DNA from: an uncultured Aquimarina sp.
GTDB lineage: Bacteria; Bacteroidota; Bacteroidia; Flavobacteriales; Flavobacteriaceae
Assembly (NCBI GenBank): GCA_947498595.1
Contig: CANMKX010000002.1
Span: forward strand, 248,001-312,000
Length of the DNA: 64,000 nucleotides
Reading direction: 5' to 3'
A model generated the notes under the pieces. The model made no database searches. It saw nothing but the letters and a program-made list of their open reading frames with translations, and was not told the origin of the DNA. Each line of letters opens with the position of its first letter. Position 1 is the first letter of the stretch. Both the position numbers and the translations under genes were made by a program. Shown in pieces: positions 8,103-16,697 of the stretch.

Positions 8103-8915
8103 ATGAAACAGCAATTACAGGAAACAACAAGTTTCTTACAAAATAAAGGATTCAAAACTCCCCAAATCGGAATCATTTTAGGTACCGGACTAGGGCAATT
8201 AATCAATGAAATCAAAATCATTGAAGAAATAAGCTATAGTGAAATCCCAAATTTCCCTACAGCAACTGTTGAATTTCATAAGGGAAAATTAGTATACGGT
8301 GAGCTTGAAGGAAAAAGTGTTATTGTAATGCAAGGGCGTTTTCATTTGTATGAAGGATATTCTTTAGAAGAAATAACCTACCCTGTAAGAGTTATGCGAG
8401 AGTTAGGGATCCAAACATTGCTCGTATCAAATGCTTCTGGAGCCATTAACCTCAACTTTAAAAAAGGTGAATTAATGTTGATTGATGATCATATCAATTT
8501 ACAAGGAGGTTCGCCTCTAGCTTTTAAAGGTGTAGAAGAACTAGGATCTCGTTTTACTGATATGAGTGCTCCATATAGTCCTATGATTAATGCAACATTA
8601 GAATCTATCGCTAAAGAATATAAAATTCAATTACACAAAGGTGTTTATGCATCTGTAGTTGGTCCACAATTAGAAACTAGAGCTGAATATCGTTATTTAA
8701 AAATTATTGGTTCTGATGCTGTCGGGATGAGTACTGTTCCTGAAATCATCGTAGCCAATCATTTAGATTTACCTGTCGCTGCTGTATCTGTTCTAACAGA
8801 TGAATGCGACCCTGATAATCTTGCTCCTGTTAACATTGAAGAAATTATAGCTATGGCAGGCAAAGCAGAGCCTAATATGATTCTTCTTTTTAAAGAATTA
8901 ATAAAAACCCTATAA
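8103..8915 (+). CDS. Purine-nucleoside phosphorylase (trimeric PNP/MTAP family)
   Basis: Phosphorolytic cleavage of purine nucleosides into base and ribose-1-phosphate. Conserved parts: phosphate loop GIILGTGLG (23-31), QGRFHLYEGY (77-86), NASGAIN (110-116), and the base-pocket segment GPQLETRAEYR with Glu191. The residue matching Asn243 of human PNP is Asp233 (LTDECDPD); methylthioadenosine phosphorylases also have Asp there, which favours 6-aminopurines. Placed between the DUF2064 gene and arsM, it could remove adenine from the ArsS product, but it may equally be the housekeeping PNP. Size (270) is normal. Confidence 0.9.
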   Translation: MKQQLQETTSFLQNKGFKTPQIGIILGTGLGQLINEIKIIEEISYSEIPNFPTATVEFHKGKLVYGELEGKSVIVMQGRFHLYEGYSLEEITYPVRVMRELGIQTLLVSNASGAINLNFKKGELMLIDDHINLQGGSPLAFKGVEELGSRFTDMSAPYSPMINATLESIAKEYKIQLHKGVYASVVGPQLETRAEYRYLKIIGSDAVGMSTVPEIIVANHLDLPVAAVSVLTDECDPDNLAPVNIEEIIAMAGKAEPNMILLFKELIKTL

Positions 8916-8925
8916 ATAATTTTTC

Positions 8926-8946
8926 AGTTTTCTTCTGGGGAAAACT
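8926..8946 (+). other. Small hairpin between the phosphorylase and arsM
   Basis: AGTTTTC and GAAAACT (7 bp) with a 7-base loop, 28 nt before the arsM start. It has no T-run worth calling a terminator. It could affect arsM translation or mRNA stability. Confidence 0.3.
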
Positions 8947-8974
8947 TTAATACACATTAAAAAAAGCACGACAA

Positions 8975-9943
8975 ATGAGTTATTTAGATACAACACATGA
9001 TGTTTATAAAGAAGCGGCACTAACACCAGATGTGGGATTATGCTGTACAACCAATCCAATATGGGAATTACCTGGTTTAAAAATCCCAAAAATAATGCAA
9101 GAGATGAACTACGGTTGTGGTAGTACTGTAGATGCTAGAGATCTTATTAACAGCCCTAAAGTTTTATACGTAGGTGTTGGTGGTGGAATGGAATTACTCC
9201 AATTCTCTTATTTCTCTCGTCAAAAAGGAGGTGTAATTGGTGTAGATGTAGTTGATGAAATGCTAGAAGCTTCTAAAAAGAATTTTAAAATCGCAGAAGA
9301 ACAAAATGATTGGTTTAAAAGCGAGTTTGTTGATTTAAAATACGGAGATGCACTTAATTTACCTGTTCCTGACAACAGTATTGATGTAGCTGCTCAAAAT
9401 TGCCTTTTCAATATCTTTAAAGCTGAGGATTTAAAAAAAGCTATAGAAGAAATGTACCGTGTTTTAAAACCTCATGGTAGATTAGTTATGAGTGATCCAA
9501 CTTGCGAACAACCTATGAATGAAACATTGCGTAATGATGAACGTTTGAGAGCGCTTTGTTTAAGTGGTAGTTTGCCTATAGCAGAATATGTTAAAGCATT
9601 AACAGATGTTGGTTTTGGAACTATCGAAATTAGAGCTCGTAAGCCGTATAGAATTTTGGATCCTAAAAATTATGACACTGATGAGTTAATCTATATAGAA
9701 TCTATTGAAGTAGCAGCGATTAAAGACCCAATGCCAGAAGATGGCCCATGTATCTTTACAGGTAAAGCAGCTATTTATTATGGTGAAGATGACTATTTTG
9801 ATGATAAATTAGGTCACGTTTTACTTAAAAATCAGCCTTTAGCTGTGTGTGATAAAACAGCTGATGCATTGGCTAAAATTAATCGTGATGATATTCATAT
9901 TAGTGAATCAACTTTTCATTATGATGGTGGAGGTTGCTGCTAA
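8975..9943 (+). CDS. arsM: Arsenite S-adenosylmethionine methyltransferase ArsM, arsenosugar type
   Basis: Cytosolic methyltransferase that converts arsenite stepwise to mono- and dimethylated arsenic, the substrate for ArsS. SAM-binding motif I is VLYVGVGGGMELLQ (63-76), with GVDVVDEMLEAS as motif II. Cysteines likely to bind arsenic are Cys23/24, Cys48, Cys143, Cys195 and a C-terminal GGGCC ending (Cys321/322), as expected for arsM genes linked to arsS. The motif-I sequence differs from the DLGSGTG of stand-alone ArsM enzymes. 322 residues. It lies 59 bases after the phosphorylase and is followed by a hairpin at 9955-9988. Confidence 0.93.
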   Translation: MSYLDTTHDVYKEAALTPDVGLCCTTNPIWELPGLKIPKIMQEMNYGCGSTVDARDLINSPKVLYVGVGGGMELLQFSYFSRQKGGVIGVDVVDEMLEASKKNFKIAEEQNDWFKSEFVDLKYGDALNLPVPDNSIDVAAQNCLFNIFKAEDLKKAIEEMYRVLKPHGRLVMSDPTCEQPMNETLRNDERLRALCLSGSLPIAEYVKALTDVGFGTIEIRARKPYRILDPKNYDTDELIYIESIEVAAIKDPMPEDGPCIFTGKAAIYYGEDDYFDDKLGHVLLKNQPLAVCDKTADALAKINRDDIHISESTFHYDGGGCC

Positions 9944-9954
9944 AAAATAATTCT

Positions 9955-9988
9955 AGCACCATGAATATTTACAAATATCCATGGTGCT
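9955..9988 (+). terminator. Long hairpin between arsM and the phosphate transporter (terminator or attenuator)
   Basis: AGCACCATGAATATTT pairs with AAATATCCATGGTGCT, 15 of 16 positions, with an effective loop of about four to six bases, followed by a short TTTACAATTT tail. The T-run is weak, and only 23 nt remain before the transporter start with no visible promoter, so partial termination within one operon is more likely than a full stop. Confidence 0.5.
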
Positions 9989-10011
9989 TTACAATTTAAT
10001 ACTCTAGTACT

Positions 10012-11019
10012 ATGATTTTAATTGTACTTTTTATTGCTGCATGTTTTCTTGCATATAGTAATGGAGCTAATGATAATTTTAAAGGAGTTGCAACTCTTTT
10101 TGGGAGTGGAATAACTGATTATAAAAAAGCAATTAATTGGGCTACTATTACCACATTTGCAGGTGCTATAGCTGCTATATTTTTGGCTGAAGAATTAGTG
10201 AAAAACTTTTCTGGAAAAGGACTGGTTCCTAATGAATTAATTCTTTCTCTTACTTTTGCTATTTCAATAGCTTTAGGAGCTGCAATTACCGTTTTTATAG
10301 CGACCAAAGTTGGAATGCCTATTTCTACAACACATGGATTAGTAGGAGCTTTGTTTGGTGCCGGTGTTATGGCTGTAGGGAATGATTTTAATTTCATCAA
10401 ATTAGGGAAAACATTTTTAATACCACTAATTGTAAGTCCATTAATGGCTGCTACGCTAAGTTTAATTGCTTACATATTACTGCGTTTTCTTAGAAAAAAA
10501 ATAGGAGGAACTCGCAACTATGACGAAACATATGCTATGTCTTTTGCAGGGTTTTCTTTACAAAAAATACTTAATGGATTACATTACTTAAGCTCAGGAA
10601 TAGTAAGCTTTGCTAGAGGTCTTAATGATACTCCTAAGATTGTTGGTTTATTACTTATCATCAATGCCCTTGACATACAATGGGGTATGATTGCTATTGC
10701 TATTACAATGGCTTTAGGTGGTTTAATAAATGCTAAGAAAGTAGGTGTTACTATGAGTAAAAAAATTACTCCTATGAATTCTAGTCAAGGTTTTACTGCC
10801 AATACTATTACAGGGATTTTAGTTACCACAGCAAGTATACATGGTTTGCCTGTTTCGACAACACACGTATCTGTAGGTTCTATTTTTGGAATAGGAGTTT
10901 CTACTAAAAAAGCAGATCTCAAAATGATTTCTAAAATCGTTCTTTCATGGATACTCACATTACCCATAGCTGCTTTTATTAGCGCCTTACTGTTCAAATC
11001 ATTAGAATACATTTTATAA
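10012..11019 (+). CDS. PiT-family inorganic phosphate transporter
   Basis: Polytopic inner-membrane permease of the PiT family, moving phosphate with a cation. It has the two inverted signature segments SNGANDNFKGVATLFGSG (near residue 16) and ARGLNDTPKIVGLLL (near 200), with about nine to ten hydrophobic segments in 335 residues. It follows arsM by 68 bases and is followed at 12 bases by the sterol desaturase gene. In an arsenic setting it could keep phosphate uptake running, or be an entry route for arsenate, which PiT systems also carry; the sequence does not decide. No accessory PhoU-like gene is adjacent. Confidence 0.92.
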   Translation: MILIVLFIAACFLAYSNGANDNFKGVATLFGSGITDYKKAINWATITTFAGAIAAIFLAEELVKNFSGKGLVPNELILSLTFAISIALGAAITVFIATKVGMPISTTHGLVGALFGAGVMAVGNDFNFIKLGKTFLIPLIVSPLMAATLSLIAYILLRFLRKKIGGTRNYDETYAMSFAGFSLQKILNGLHYLSSGIVSFARGLNDTPKIVGLLLIINALDIQWGMIAIAITMALGGLINAKKVGVTMSKKITPMNSSQGFTANTITGILVTTASIHGLPVSTTHVSVGSIFGIGVSTKKADLKMISKIVLSWILTLPIAAFISALLFKSLEYIL

Positions 11020-11031
11020 ATAATTTTTGTT

Positions 11032-11913
11032 GTGGAAAAATATATCAATAATATTATAGCATCTTACAAAGGATATTGGAATTACCTTATAAATGAGATT
11101 GTATACCCTAATCATTGGGATAACTTTTTTTACGGTTTAATTCTTATTTCTCTTCTTGTTTTGATATTGGAATTTTTATTCCCTTGGAGAAAAAATCAAT
11201 CGTTATTTAGAAAAGATTTTTGGTTAGATACTTTCTATATGTTTTTTAATTTTTTCATACTTAATCTTATTATTCTTATAGCCCTTTCTAATACTGCTGC
11301 TCTCTTTTTTGATAACATCTTAAGTTATATTGGTCTACATACCAAAGATTTTCAACTATTTGACATCGATATTTTTCCTAAAGCGCTAGGTCTTACTGTT
11401 TTCTTTTTAGTAAGTGATTTCGTGCAATGGAACACACATCGATTATTACATCGTGTTGATTTTTTATGGAACTTTCATAAACTTCATCACTCTGTAAAAC
11501 AAATGGGATTTACAGCCCATTTACGTTACCATTGGATGGAACCTATTGTCTATAAGTCTTTATTATACATTCCTATGGCAATTATAGGTGGTTTTGATGC
11601 ACAGGATGTTGCTATCGTTCATTTTTTCGCTCTATTTATAGGTCACATTAATCATGCAAACTTAGGATGGGATTATGGACCGCTTCGCTATGTATTTAAC
11701 AATCCTAAAATGCATATCTGGCACCATTCTAAGAAACTACCTGTAAAGTTTGGTGTAAATTTTGGACTAACATTAAGTATCTGGGATTATTTGTTCAAAA
11801 CAGATTATATCCCATATGATGGAAAAAACATACAATTAGGTTTCGAAGGGGACGAAACTTACCCAAATACATTTATAAAACAAGAACTTTATCCTATAAA
11901 ATTAGAGAAATGA
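11032..11913 (+). CDS. Sterol desaturase / fatty acid hydroxylase superfamily protein
   Basis: Integral-membrane non-haem di-iron oxygenase. Four histidine clusters are intact: HRLLH (136-140), HKLHH (149-153), HINHAN (205-210) and HIWHH (228-232). Several membrane spans precede and separate them. The family hydroxylates or desaturates lipids and includes alkylglycerol monooxygenase-like enzymes, so a role in lipid modification is likely; no substrate can be named. The start is GTG at 11032; no ATG precedes the first conserved segment. Its last four bases overlap the next gene (ATGA), so the two are translationally coupled inside the arsenosugar cluster. Confidence 0.88.
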   Translation: MEKYINNIIASYKGYWNYLINEIVYPNHWDNFFYGLILISLLVLILEFLFPWRKNQSLFRKDFWLDTFYMFFNFFILNLIILIALSNTAALFFDNILSYIGLHTKDFQLFDIDIFPKALGLTVFFLVSDFVQWNTHRLLHRVDFLWNFHKLHHSVKQMGFTAHLRYHWMEPIVYKSLLYIPMAIIGGFDAQDVAIVHFFALFIGHINHANLGWDYGPLRYVFNNPKMHIWHHSKKLPVKFGVNFGLTLSIWDYLFKTDYIPYDGKNIQLGFEGDETYPNTFIKQELYPIKLEK

Positions 11914-12617
11914 AAAAAATCTTTTTACTACTATTTATTATGGCTATTTTGCCTATTACTGCACAACAAAACTCTGTAGATCATTCATTATGGGATGCTT
12001 TATTAAAAAAACATGTTAGTCCTGATGGAAAAGTAAATTATATGGGCTTTACAACCGATAGTGCTCAATTATATGAATACTTTTTTATTTTATCCAAAAA
12101 CATTCCCAAAGAGAATTGGAATAAACAAGAAAAACTTGCTTACTGGATTAATACTTATAATGCTTATACCATTAAACTAATTATAGATAATTATCCTATT
12201 AAAAGTATTAAAGACATTAAAGATCCATGGGATAAGCAGTTCTTTAAAATTGCTGATGATTGGTTTAGTCTTAACCAAGTAGAGCATAAAATTTTACGTA
12301 AATTTGGAGATCCTCGAATTCATTTTGCTATTAATTGTGCTTCTTTCTCTTGCCCTCCTTTATTAAATAAAGCATATACTAGAGCAAATGTAAATAGCGC
12401 TCTTGAAAAACAAGCTTATAATTTTATTAATGATCCTGTAAGAAACACGATAAACAATGATGTTGTAAGTGTTTCTAAAATTTTCTCTTGGTTTAAAAAA
12501 GATTTTAAAATTAATGGTGGGGATGTAAAAGATTACATCAATCGCTTCTCTAAAATAAAAATAAAAGATCAATCAGAAAAAGGTTATAAAAAATACGATT
12601 GGAGTCTAAACGAATAA
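11910..12617 (+). CDS. DUF547 protein, secreted
   Basis: Protein with a DUF547 domain, a papain-like fold family of unknown reaction. Signal peptide MKKIFLLLFIMAILPITAQ. The family core is seen as LAYWINTYNAYTIKLIIDNYP, LRKFGDPRIHFAINCASFSCPPL and KIFSWFKKDF. The Cys in NCASFSCPP and the His in IHFAINC are the likely functional residues. A second DUF547 protein is encoded at 18844-19554. It overlaps the membrane hydroxylase gene by four bases and precedes the glycosyltransferase by 34. Confidence 0.85.
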   Translation: MKKIFLLLFIMAILPITAQQNSVDHSLWDALLKKHVSPDGKVNYMGFTTDSAQLYEYFFILSKNIPKENWNKQEKLAYWINTYNAYTIKLIIDNYPIKSIKDIKDPWDKQFFKIADDWFSLNQVEHKILRKFGDPRIHFAINCASFSCPPLLNKAYTRANVNSALEKQAYNFINDPVRNTINNDVVSVSKIFSWFKKDFKINGGDVKDYINRFSKIKIKDQSEKGYKKYDWSLNE

Positions 12618-12651
12618 ATATTTATATTTTTAATCCAAAATATATATTTCA

Positions 12652-13347
12652 TTGAAGAAGATATCTATTATCATTCCTATACTTAATGAAGCAGCTACCA
12701 TAGGGAAGCTGCTTTCCCATTTGCAATCATCATCATCATCAAACAATATTGCCGATTTAATAATTGTTGATGGAGGTAGTAGTGATGGTTCTCAAGAAAT
12801 TATATCTAATTTTAACAACGTTACTTTATTAAATTCTGGTAAAGGACGTGCTAAACAAATGAACATAGGTAGTCGTCATGCTTCTGGCGAGATTCTATAT
12901 TTTCTTCATGCGGATAGCTTTCCTCCTAATAATTTTGACACATTAATTATCGAAGAGGTTTCTAAAAATAATCGTGCAGGTTGTTTTTGTATGAAATTTG
13001 ACAGTAACCATTGGTGGTTACAGTTAGCTGGGTGGTTAACTCAATTCGAAAACAGAGCTTGTAGAGGCGGTGATCAAAGTCAGTTTATTACTAAAAAATT
13101 ATTTAATGAATTAGGAGGTTTTGATGAATCGTTCATAATTTATGAGGATAATGACCTTATTAATAAATTATATGCTCATAACGAATTTACTGTAATTCAA
13201 CATTGGCTAACAACTTCAGCTAGACGTTATGAATCGAATGGAATTTGGAAATTACAGTATCACTTTTGGACTATCTATGTAAAAAAATGGTTTGGTGCTT
13301 CTGCAGAAGAACTTCATCGTTATTATAAAAAACATATTGTTTCTTAA
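12652..13347 (+). CDS. Family-2 glycosyltransferase, TIGR04283 arsenosugar type
   Basis: GT-A fold glycosyltransferase of the group repeatedly found with arsS (TIGR04283). N-terminal SIIIPILNEAATIGKLL, nucleotide-sugar segment LIIVDGGSSDGSQEI, KGRAKQMNIGS, the acidic FLHADSFPP (in place of DxD) and GGFDESFIIYEDNDL are typical. 231 residues, no membrane domain. The start is TTG at 12652, immediately before the conserved strand. It is the last plus-strand gene of the cluster, and its stop overlaps the stop of the convergent outer-membrane gene by four bases. Acceptor probably an arsenoribose or its lipid, by context only. Confidence 0.86.
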   Translation: MKKISIIIPILNEAATIGKLLSHLQSSSSSNNIADLIIVDGGSSDGSQEIISNFNNVTLLNSGKGRAKQMNIGSRHASGEILYFLHADSFPPNNFDTLIIEEVSKNNRAGCFCMKFDSNHWWLQLAGWLTQFENRACRGGDQSQFITKKLFNELGGFDESFIIYEDNDLINKLYAHNEFTVIQHWLTTSARRYESNGIWKLQYHFWTIYVKKWFGASAEELHRYYKKHIVS

Positions 13348-14606
13348 AAATACTGTCCTATCCCAAACACAATTCCATTTGTTGCGTTTTTCGTTACTCC
13401 ATATCCATAATCTATTCTGAAAATAGCATTAAAAATACGTTTATGAATAAATCGTAAGCCTACTCCTGGATAAATTCTAAAATTTTGATCATCCCCAAAA
13501 TCTCCAAAATCTCCTCCTGGGTTTCGCCAAGTTCCTCCATCTACAAAACCATTTCCTTGTAAAATAAACCACTCTTTCTCATATAGAGTATGTCTATATT
13601 CGGTATTTAAGACAATTACTCCTGTTCCTCTATCAATTGTGTTTCCAACTCCTCTTATATTTAAATTATTATCTACAGCAAATGGTGCAAATGGTGAATC
13701 ATCATTTGTAGCAATCCCTAATCGTAATCGATTTGCCCAGTTTCCTTTTTTACCAATTCTTTTAAAATAAGAAAAGTCATTCCATCCAATTACAAAATCA
13801 GGCAACACTGCTTCTGTACTAGTCACATATTGAAAGTTTAATGTACTTTTAAATCCTGATACGTACTGAAAGTGATAATCTAGGTTGTTATACTCATAAA
13901 TAAGTTTATATAATATCTTATCTACATCAAAATCTTGAGCTACATCAGGACTTGTTACTCCTGCTTTGTATTGATAATCTTCATTAAAATAATTAATTCC
14001 TAACTCTATACGGTGTTTAAAATTGAATTCATATAATCCTAATAACTCATAGGATGTATTATTATATCTATAATCAGCAGTTCCATCCTCCAAAAAAACA
14101 GGTTCCTGCGTTGTTAAATCTTGATAATTAAATGCTATTCCTAGTTTATTACTAAATAAGTATGGAGCTCTAATACTAAGACCATACGAATTATAAATAT
14201 CGCGTTGAAAGAACCCTCCAAATGCTATGTTTTGTCCTAGCAAATTAAATTCGTAAGCTGAAACCCTAAATGCAAACTCATCATTATTTGTTGTATATAC
14301 ATTGGCAGACGGAATAATTGTAAAATTTTCTTCTATATTATAAAAAACATTATACGCATTATCATGTGCTTTAAACACCTGATAATACGCATGTGATACT
14401 GACGGTAATCGTTTAATTCGTTTTATATCTTCTTCTAATTGCACTGAATCTAAAACAGCTCCTGCTTGTACTCTTGCAATTTTTTTTATAAAAAAGCTTT
14501 TTGTTTTTTTATTCCCTTGCACTTTTAAATCTGCTATTATAAACTCTTCTTGAGAAAAAGCTATCGTATTTATTAATAGTATGATTATAATGGTTAAGTG
14601 TCGCAT
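13344..14606 (-). CDS. Omp85/TamA-like outer-membrane protein, copy 1
   Basis: Outer-membrane beta-barrel of the BamA/TamA surface-antigen superfamily. After a signal peptide ending AFSQ there is one POTRA-like domain (IADLKVQGNKKTKSFFIKK, about 24-100), then a barrel of repeated amphipathic strands. LNIRGVGNTIDRGT corresponds to the conserved (V/I)RG motif of the L6 loop, and the chain ends in aromatic Phe (GIGQYF) as barrel proteins do. 420 residues is short for BamA, which has five POTRA domains. Copy 2 lies upstream with the same order and near-identical C-terminus. Possible role: outer-membrane insertion or protein export; unproven. Confidence 0.82.
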   Translation of the reverse strand: MRHLTIIIILLINTIAFSQEEFIIADLKVQGNKKTKSFFIKKIARVQAGAVLDSVQLEEDIKRIKRLPSVSHAYYQVFKAHDNAYNVFYNIEENFTIIPSANVYTTNNDEFAFRVSAYEFNLLGQNIAFGGFFQRDIYNSYGLSIRAPYLFSNKLGIAFNYQDLTTQEPVFLEDGTADYRYNNTSYELLGLYEFNFKHRIELGINYFNEDYQYKAGVTSPDVAQDFDVDKILYKLIYEYNNLDYHFQYVSGFKSTLNFQYVTSTEAVLPDFVIGWNDFSYFKRIGKKGNWANRLRLGIATNDDSPFAPFAVDNNLNIRGVGNTIDRGTGVIVLNTEYRHTLYEKEWFILQGNGFVDGGTWRNPGGDFGDFGDDQNFRIYPGVGLRFIHKRIFNAIFRIDYGYGVTKNATNGIVFGIGQYF

Positions 14607-14629
14607 TAAACGATTTTATCTATATATTG

Positions 14630-15910
14630 TTAAAAATATTGTCCTATCCCAAAGACAATTCCGTTAGTTCCATTTTCATTAAGTCCATATCCATAATCTA
14701 TTCTAAAAACTGCATTAAAAATTCGTTTATGAATAAATCTTAAACCTACTCCGGGATTAACCCTAATAGTACTTCCGTCAAATAATTCTCCTAAATCTCC
14801 TCCTGGATTTCTCCAACTTCCTGCATCTATAAATGCATTTCCTTGTAAAACAAACCATCCTTTTTCATAAAAAGTATGTCTGTATTCTGTATTAATTACA
14901 ATTGCTGCTGTTCCTCTATCAATTGTATTTCCAGCTCCTCTAATATTCAACTCGTTATCAACTGCAAATGGAGCAAATGGTGAACTGTCATTATTAGATG
15001 CATATGCTAATCGAAGTCTATTTGCCCAATTTCCTTTTTGTCCAACACGTTTAAAGTATTCAAAATCATTTCTTGCTATAAAAAAATCATTTAAAAATTC
15101 TTCTTTATCATTCCCCGTAACAAATTGTACATTCAACAAACTTCTAAACCCAGATACATATTGATACTCTATGTTTAAATCTACATGCTCATATTCTCCA
15201 AAATATGTAAATCTATCTGTGCTTAAAAAATCTGGAACTTCTTCTGTTGTATTTAAAATTACGTCAGTTTCATCCAATTCATATTCTTCTTTGGATAACC
15301 TTGCTCCTAAGGCTATTTTATTTTTAAAATCATATTCATATAAAAATTTAACTTCTCCTGCTTGACTTCTAAATCTATATTTTATAGTTCCTTGATCAAA
15401 AAAAACTGGTTCTAAAGATGATAAATCTTGATAATTTAATCCTATCCCCAATTTATTAGTGAATAAGTATGGAGCTTCCCAAAAAGCACCATAAGAGTCA
15501 AAAACATCTCTTTGATAAAATGCTCCTACCAATTGATTTCTTCCAAGCAAATTAAATTCAAAAGCTGAAACTCTAAAAGCAAATTCACCATTATTTGCTG
15601 TAGATATTCTCAATCCTGGAATAATTGTAAAGTTCTCTTCTATTTTATATGTCAAAACAGATTGACCTTCTGGATTCGTTTTAATGCTATATTCGGCATT
15701 TGCTATTCCCGGCAATCTTTTTAATCGTTCAATATCAGTTATTATTTTCACCGAATCCAACGCTTTATCCTCTTTGGTTTTCACCAATCTTCGTATGAAA
15801 GATTCTTTTGTTTTTTTTAATCCTTCAATACGTAGTTCTTTAATTGTTGTTTCTTGTCCATACCCGATAGACAATAGCAATAGATTTAGAATTAATAGTA
15901 ATTTTTTCAT
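14630..15910 (-). CDS. Omp85/TamA-like outer-membrane protein, copy 2
   Basis: Paralogue of the protein at 13344-14606, 426 residues, encoded 23 bases upstream of it in the same direction. Signal peptide MKKLLLILNLLLLSIGYGQ, one POTRA-like domain (IKELRIEGLKKTKESFIRR), then a barrel with LNIRGAGNTIDRGT and C-terminal GIGQYF. The two copies align throughout, the best match being in the last third. A recent tandem duplication is the simplest explanation. They probably form one transcript. Confidence 0.82.
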   Translation of the reverse strand: MKKLLLILNLLLLSIGYGQETTIKELRIEGLKKTKESFIRRLVKTKEDKALDSVKIITDIERLKRLPGIANAEYSIKTNPEGQSVLTYKIEENFTIIPGLRISTANNGEFAFRVSAFEFNLLGRNQLVGAFYQRDVFDSYGAFWEAPYLFTNKLGIGLNYQDLSSLEPVFFDQGTIKYRFRSQAGEVKFLYEYDFKNKIALGARLSKEEYELDETDVILNTTEEVPDFLSTDRFTYFGEYEHVDLNIEYQYVSGFRSLLNVQFVTGNDKEEFLNDFFIARNDFEYFKRVGQKGNWANRLRLAYASNNDSSPFAPFAVDNELNIRGAGNTIDRGTAAIVINTEYRHTFYEKGWFVLQGNAFIDAGSWRNPGGDLGELFDGSTIRVNPGVGLRFIHKRIFNAVFRIDYGYGLNENGTNGIVFGIGQYF

Positions 15911-15971
15911 ACAAGCAGTTTTTTGTTTTTCGCATTATCTATTATTTATTTGATCTATTAGGTTGTTGTTT

Positions 15972-16697
15972 TTAAGGTATAAATGCTTTTTCAATAAAGA
16001 TATTTACCCAATTATCTTCACTCACTCCCATTGTTGTATAATTATATGGAATCCCCATTTGCAAAACTGGAGGAGTTTCTCTTGTAATATTTAATACTAC
16101 ATTATCCAATTTGTAGTATTGAAATTGCTGTTCAAATGTATAAGTACCTGATAAAAGCTCATTCTCGGTAGTAGATACTACTTCAAAGTAAATTGCATTT
16201 TGATTAGCGTTATCTTCATTCCATATAAACAATGGCATTAAAGGCTCTTCTTGATCAATCGTTACAGCATCTGTATAATTTGTATTTTGTGTTTTATGCT
16301 TTAATCTAATAGGATTTGACAATTGCAATTTACCATTCTCCACAAATGTTAATATAATCCATCTCTCTACAGTAGTTTCTCTTTTAATCTTTTTAAGGTA
16401 TCCATTAAAAAAGTCTTCTATAGGAAGTATTACCTCTTTATAATTTTCATACTCATTTTTATCCACTTCTGCATTTTCGGTTTCGAAATAGCGTATTTCC
16501 GAAACTCCTGATCTTGGATAAACATACGCTATAATTTCGTCTTGATTTACTCTTCCTCCAGCAGCACATGCAATTACATTGTCTATCTCCAATTCATACT
16601 TTGCTACTACATCGGATAGTCTAATTTCTGACATTTCGTTATCAGAACTACAAGAAATCAAAACAATGCTAATAAATAGGATAATTATTTTTTTCAT
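15972..16697 (-). CDS. Lipoprotein of unknown function
   Basis: I do not recognise the family. The N-terminus MKKIIILFISIVLISCSSDN is a lipoprotein signal with Cys16 as the lipidation site. The rest (241 residues) is predicted soluble and rich in beta structure, with no obvious catalytic motif. It overlaps the start-proximal end of the GH113-like gene's stop by four bases (ATGA type), so it is translated downstream of it in the same operon and may act with that glycosidase at the cell surface. Confidence 0.75.
   Translation of the reverse strand: MKKIIILFISIVLISCSSDNEMSEIRLSDVVAKYELEIDNVIACAAGGRVNQDEIIAYVYPRSGVSEIRYFETENAEVDKNEYENYKEVILPIEDFFNGYLKKIKRETTVERWIILTFVENGKLQLSNPIRLKHKTQNTNYTDAVTIDQEEPLMPLFIWNEDNANQNAIYFEVVSTTENELLSGTYTFEQQFQYYKLDNVVLNITRETPPVLQMGIPYNYTTMGVSEDNWVNIFIEKAFIP

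Noticed and set aside
10119..10400. Minus-strand frame of 93 codons within the PiT gene
   Set aside because: Fully inside a well-supported transporter gene and antisense to it; low-complexity composition.
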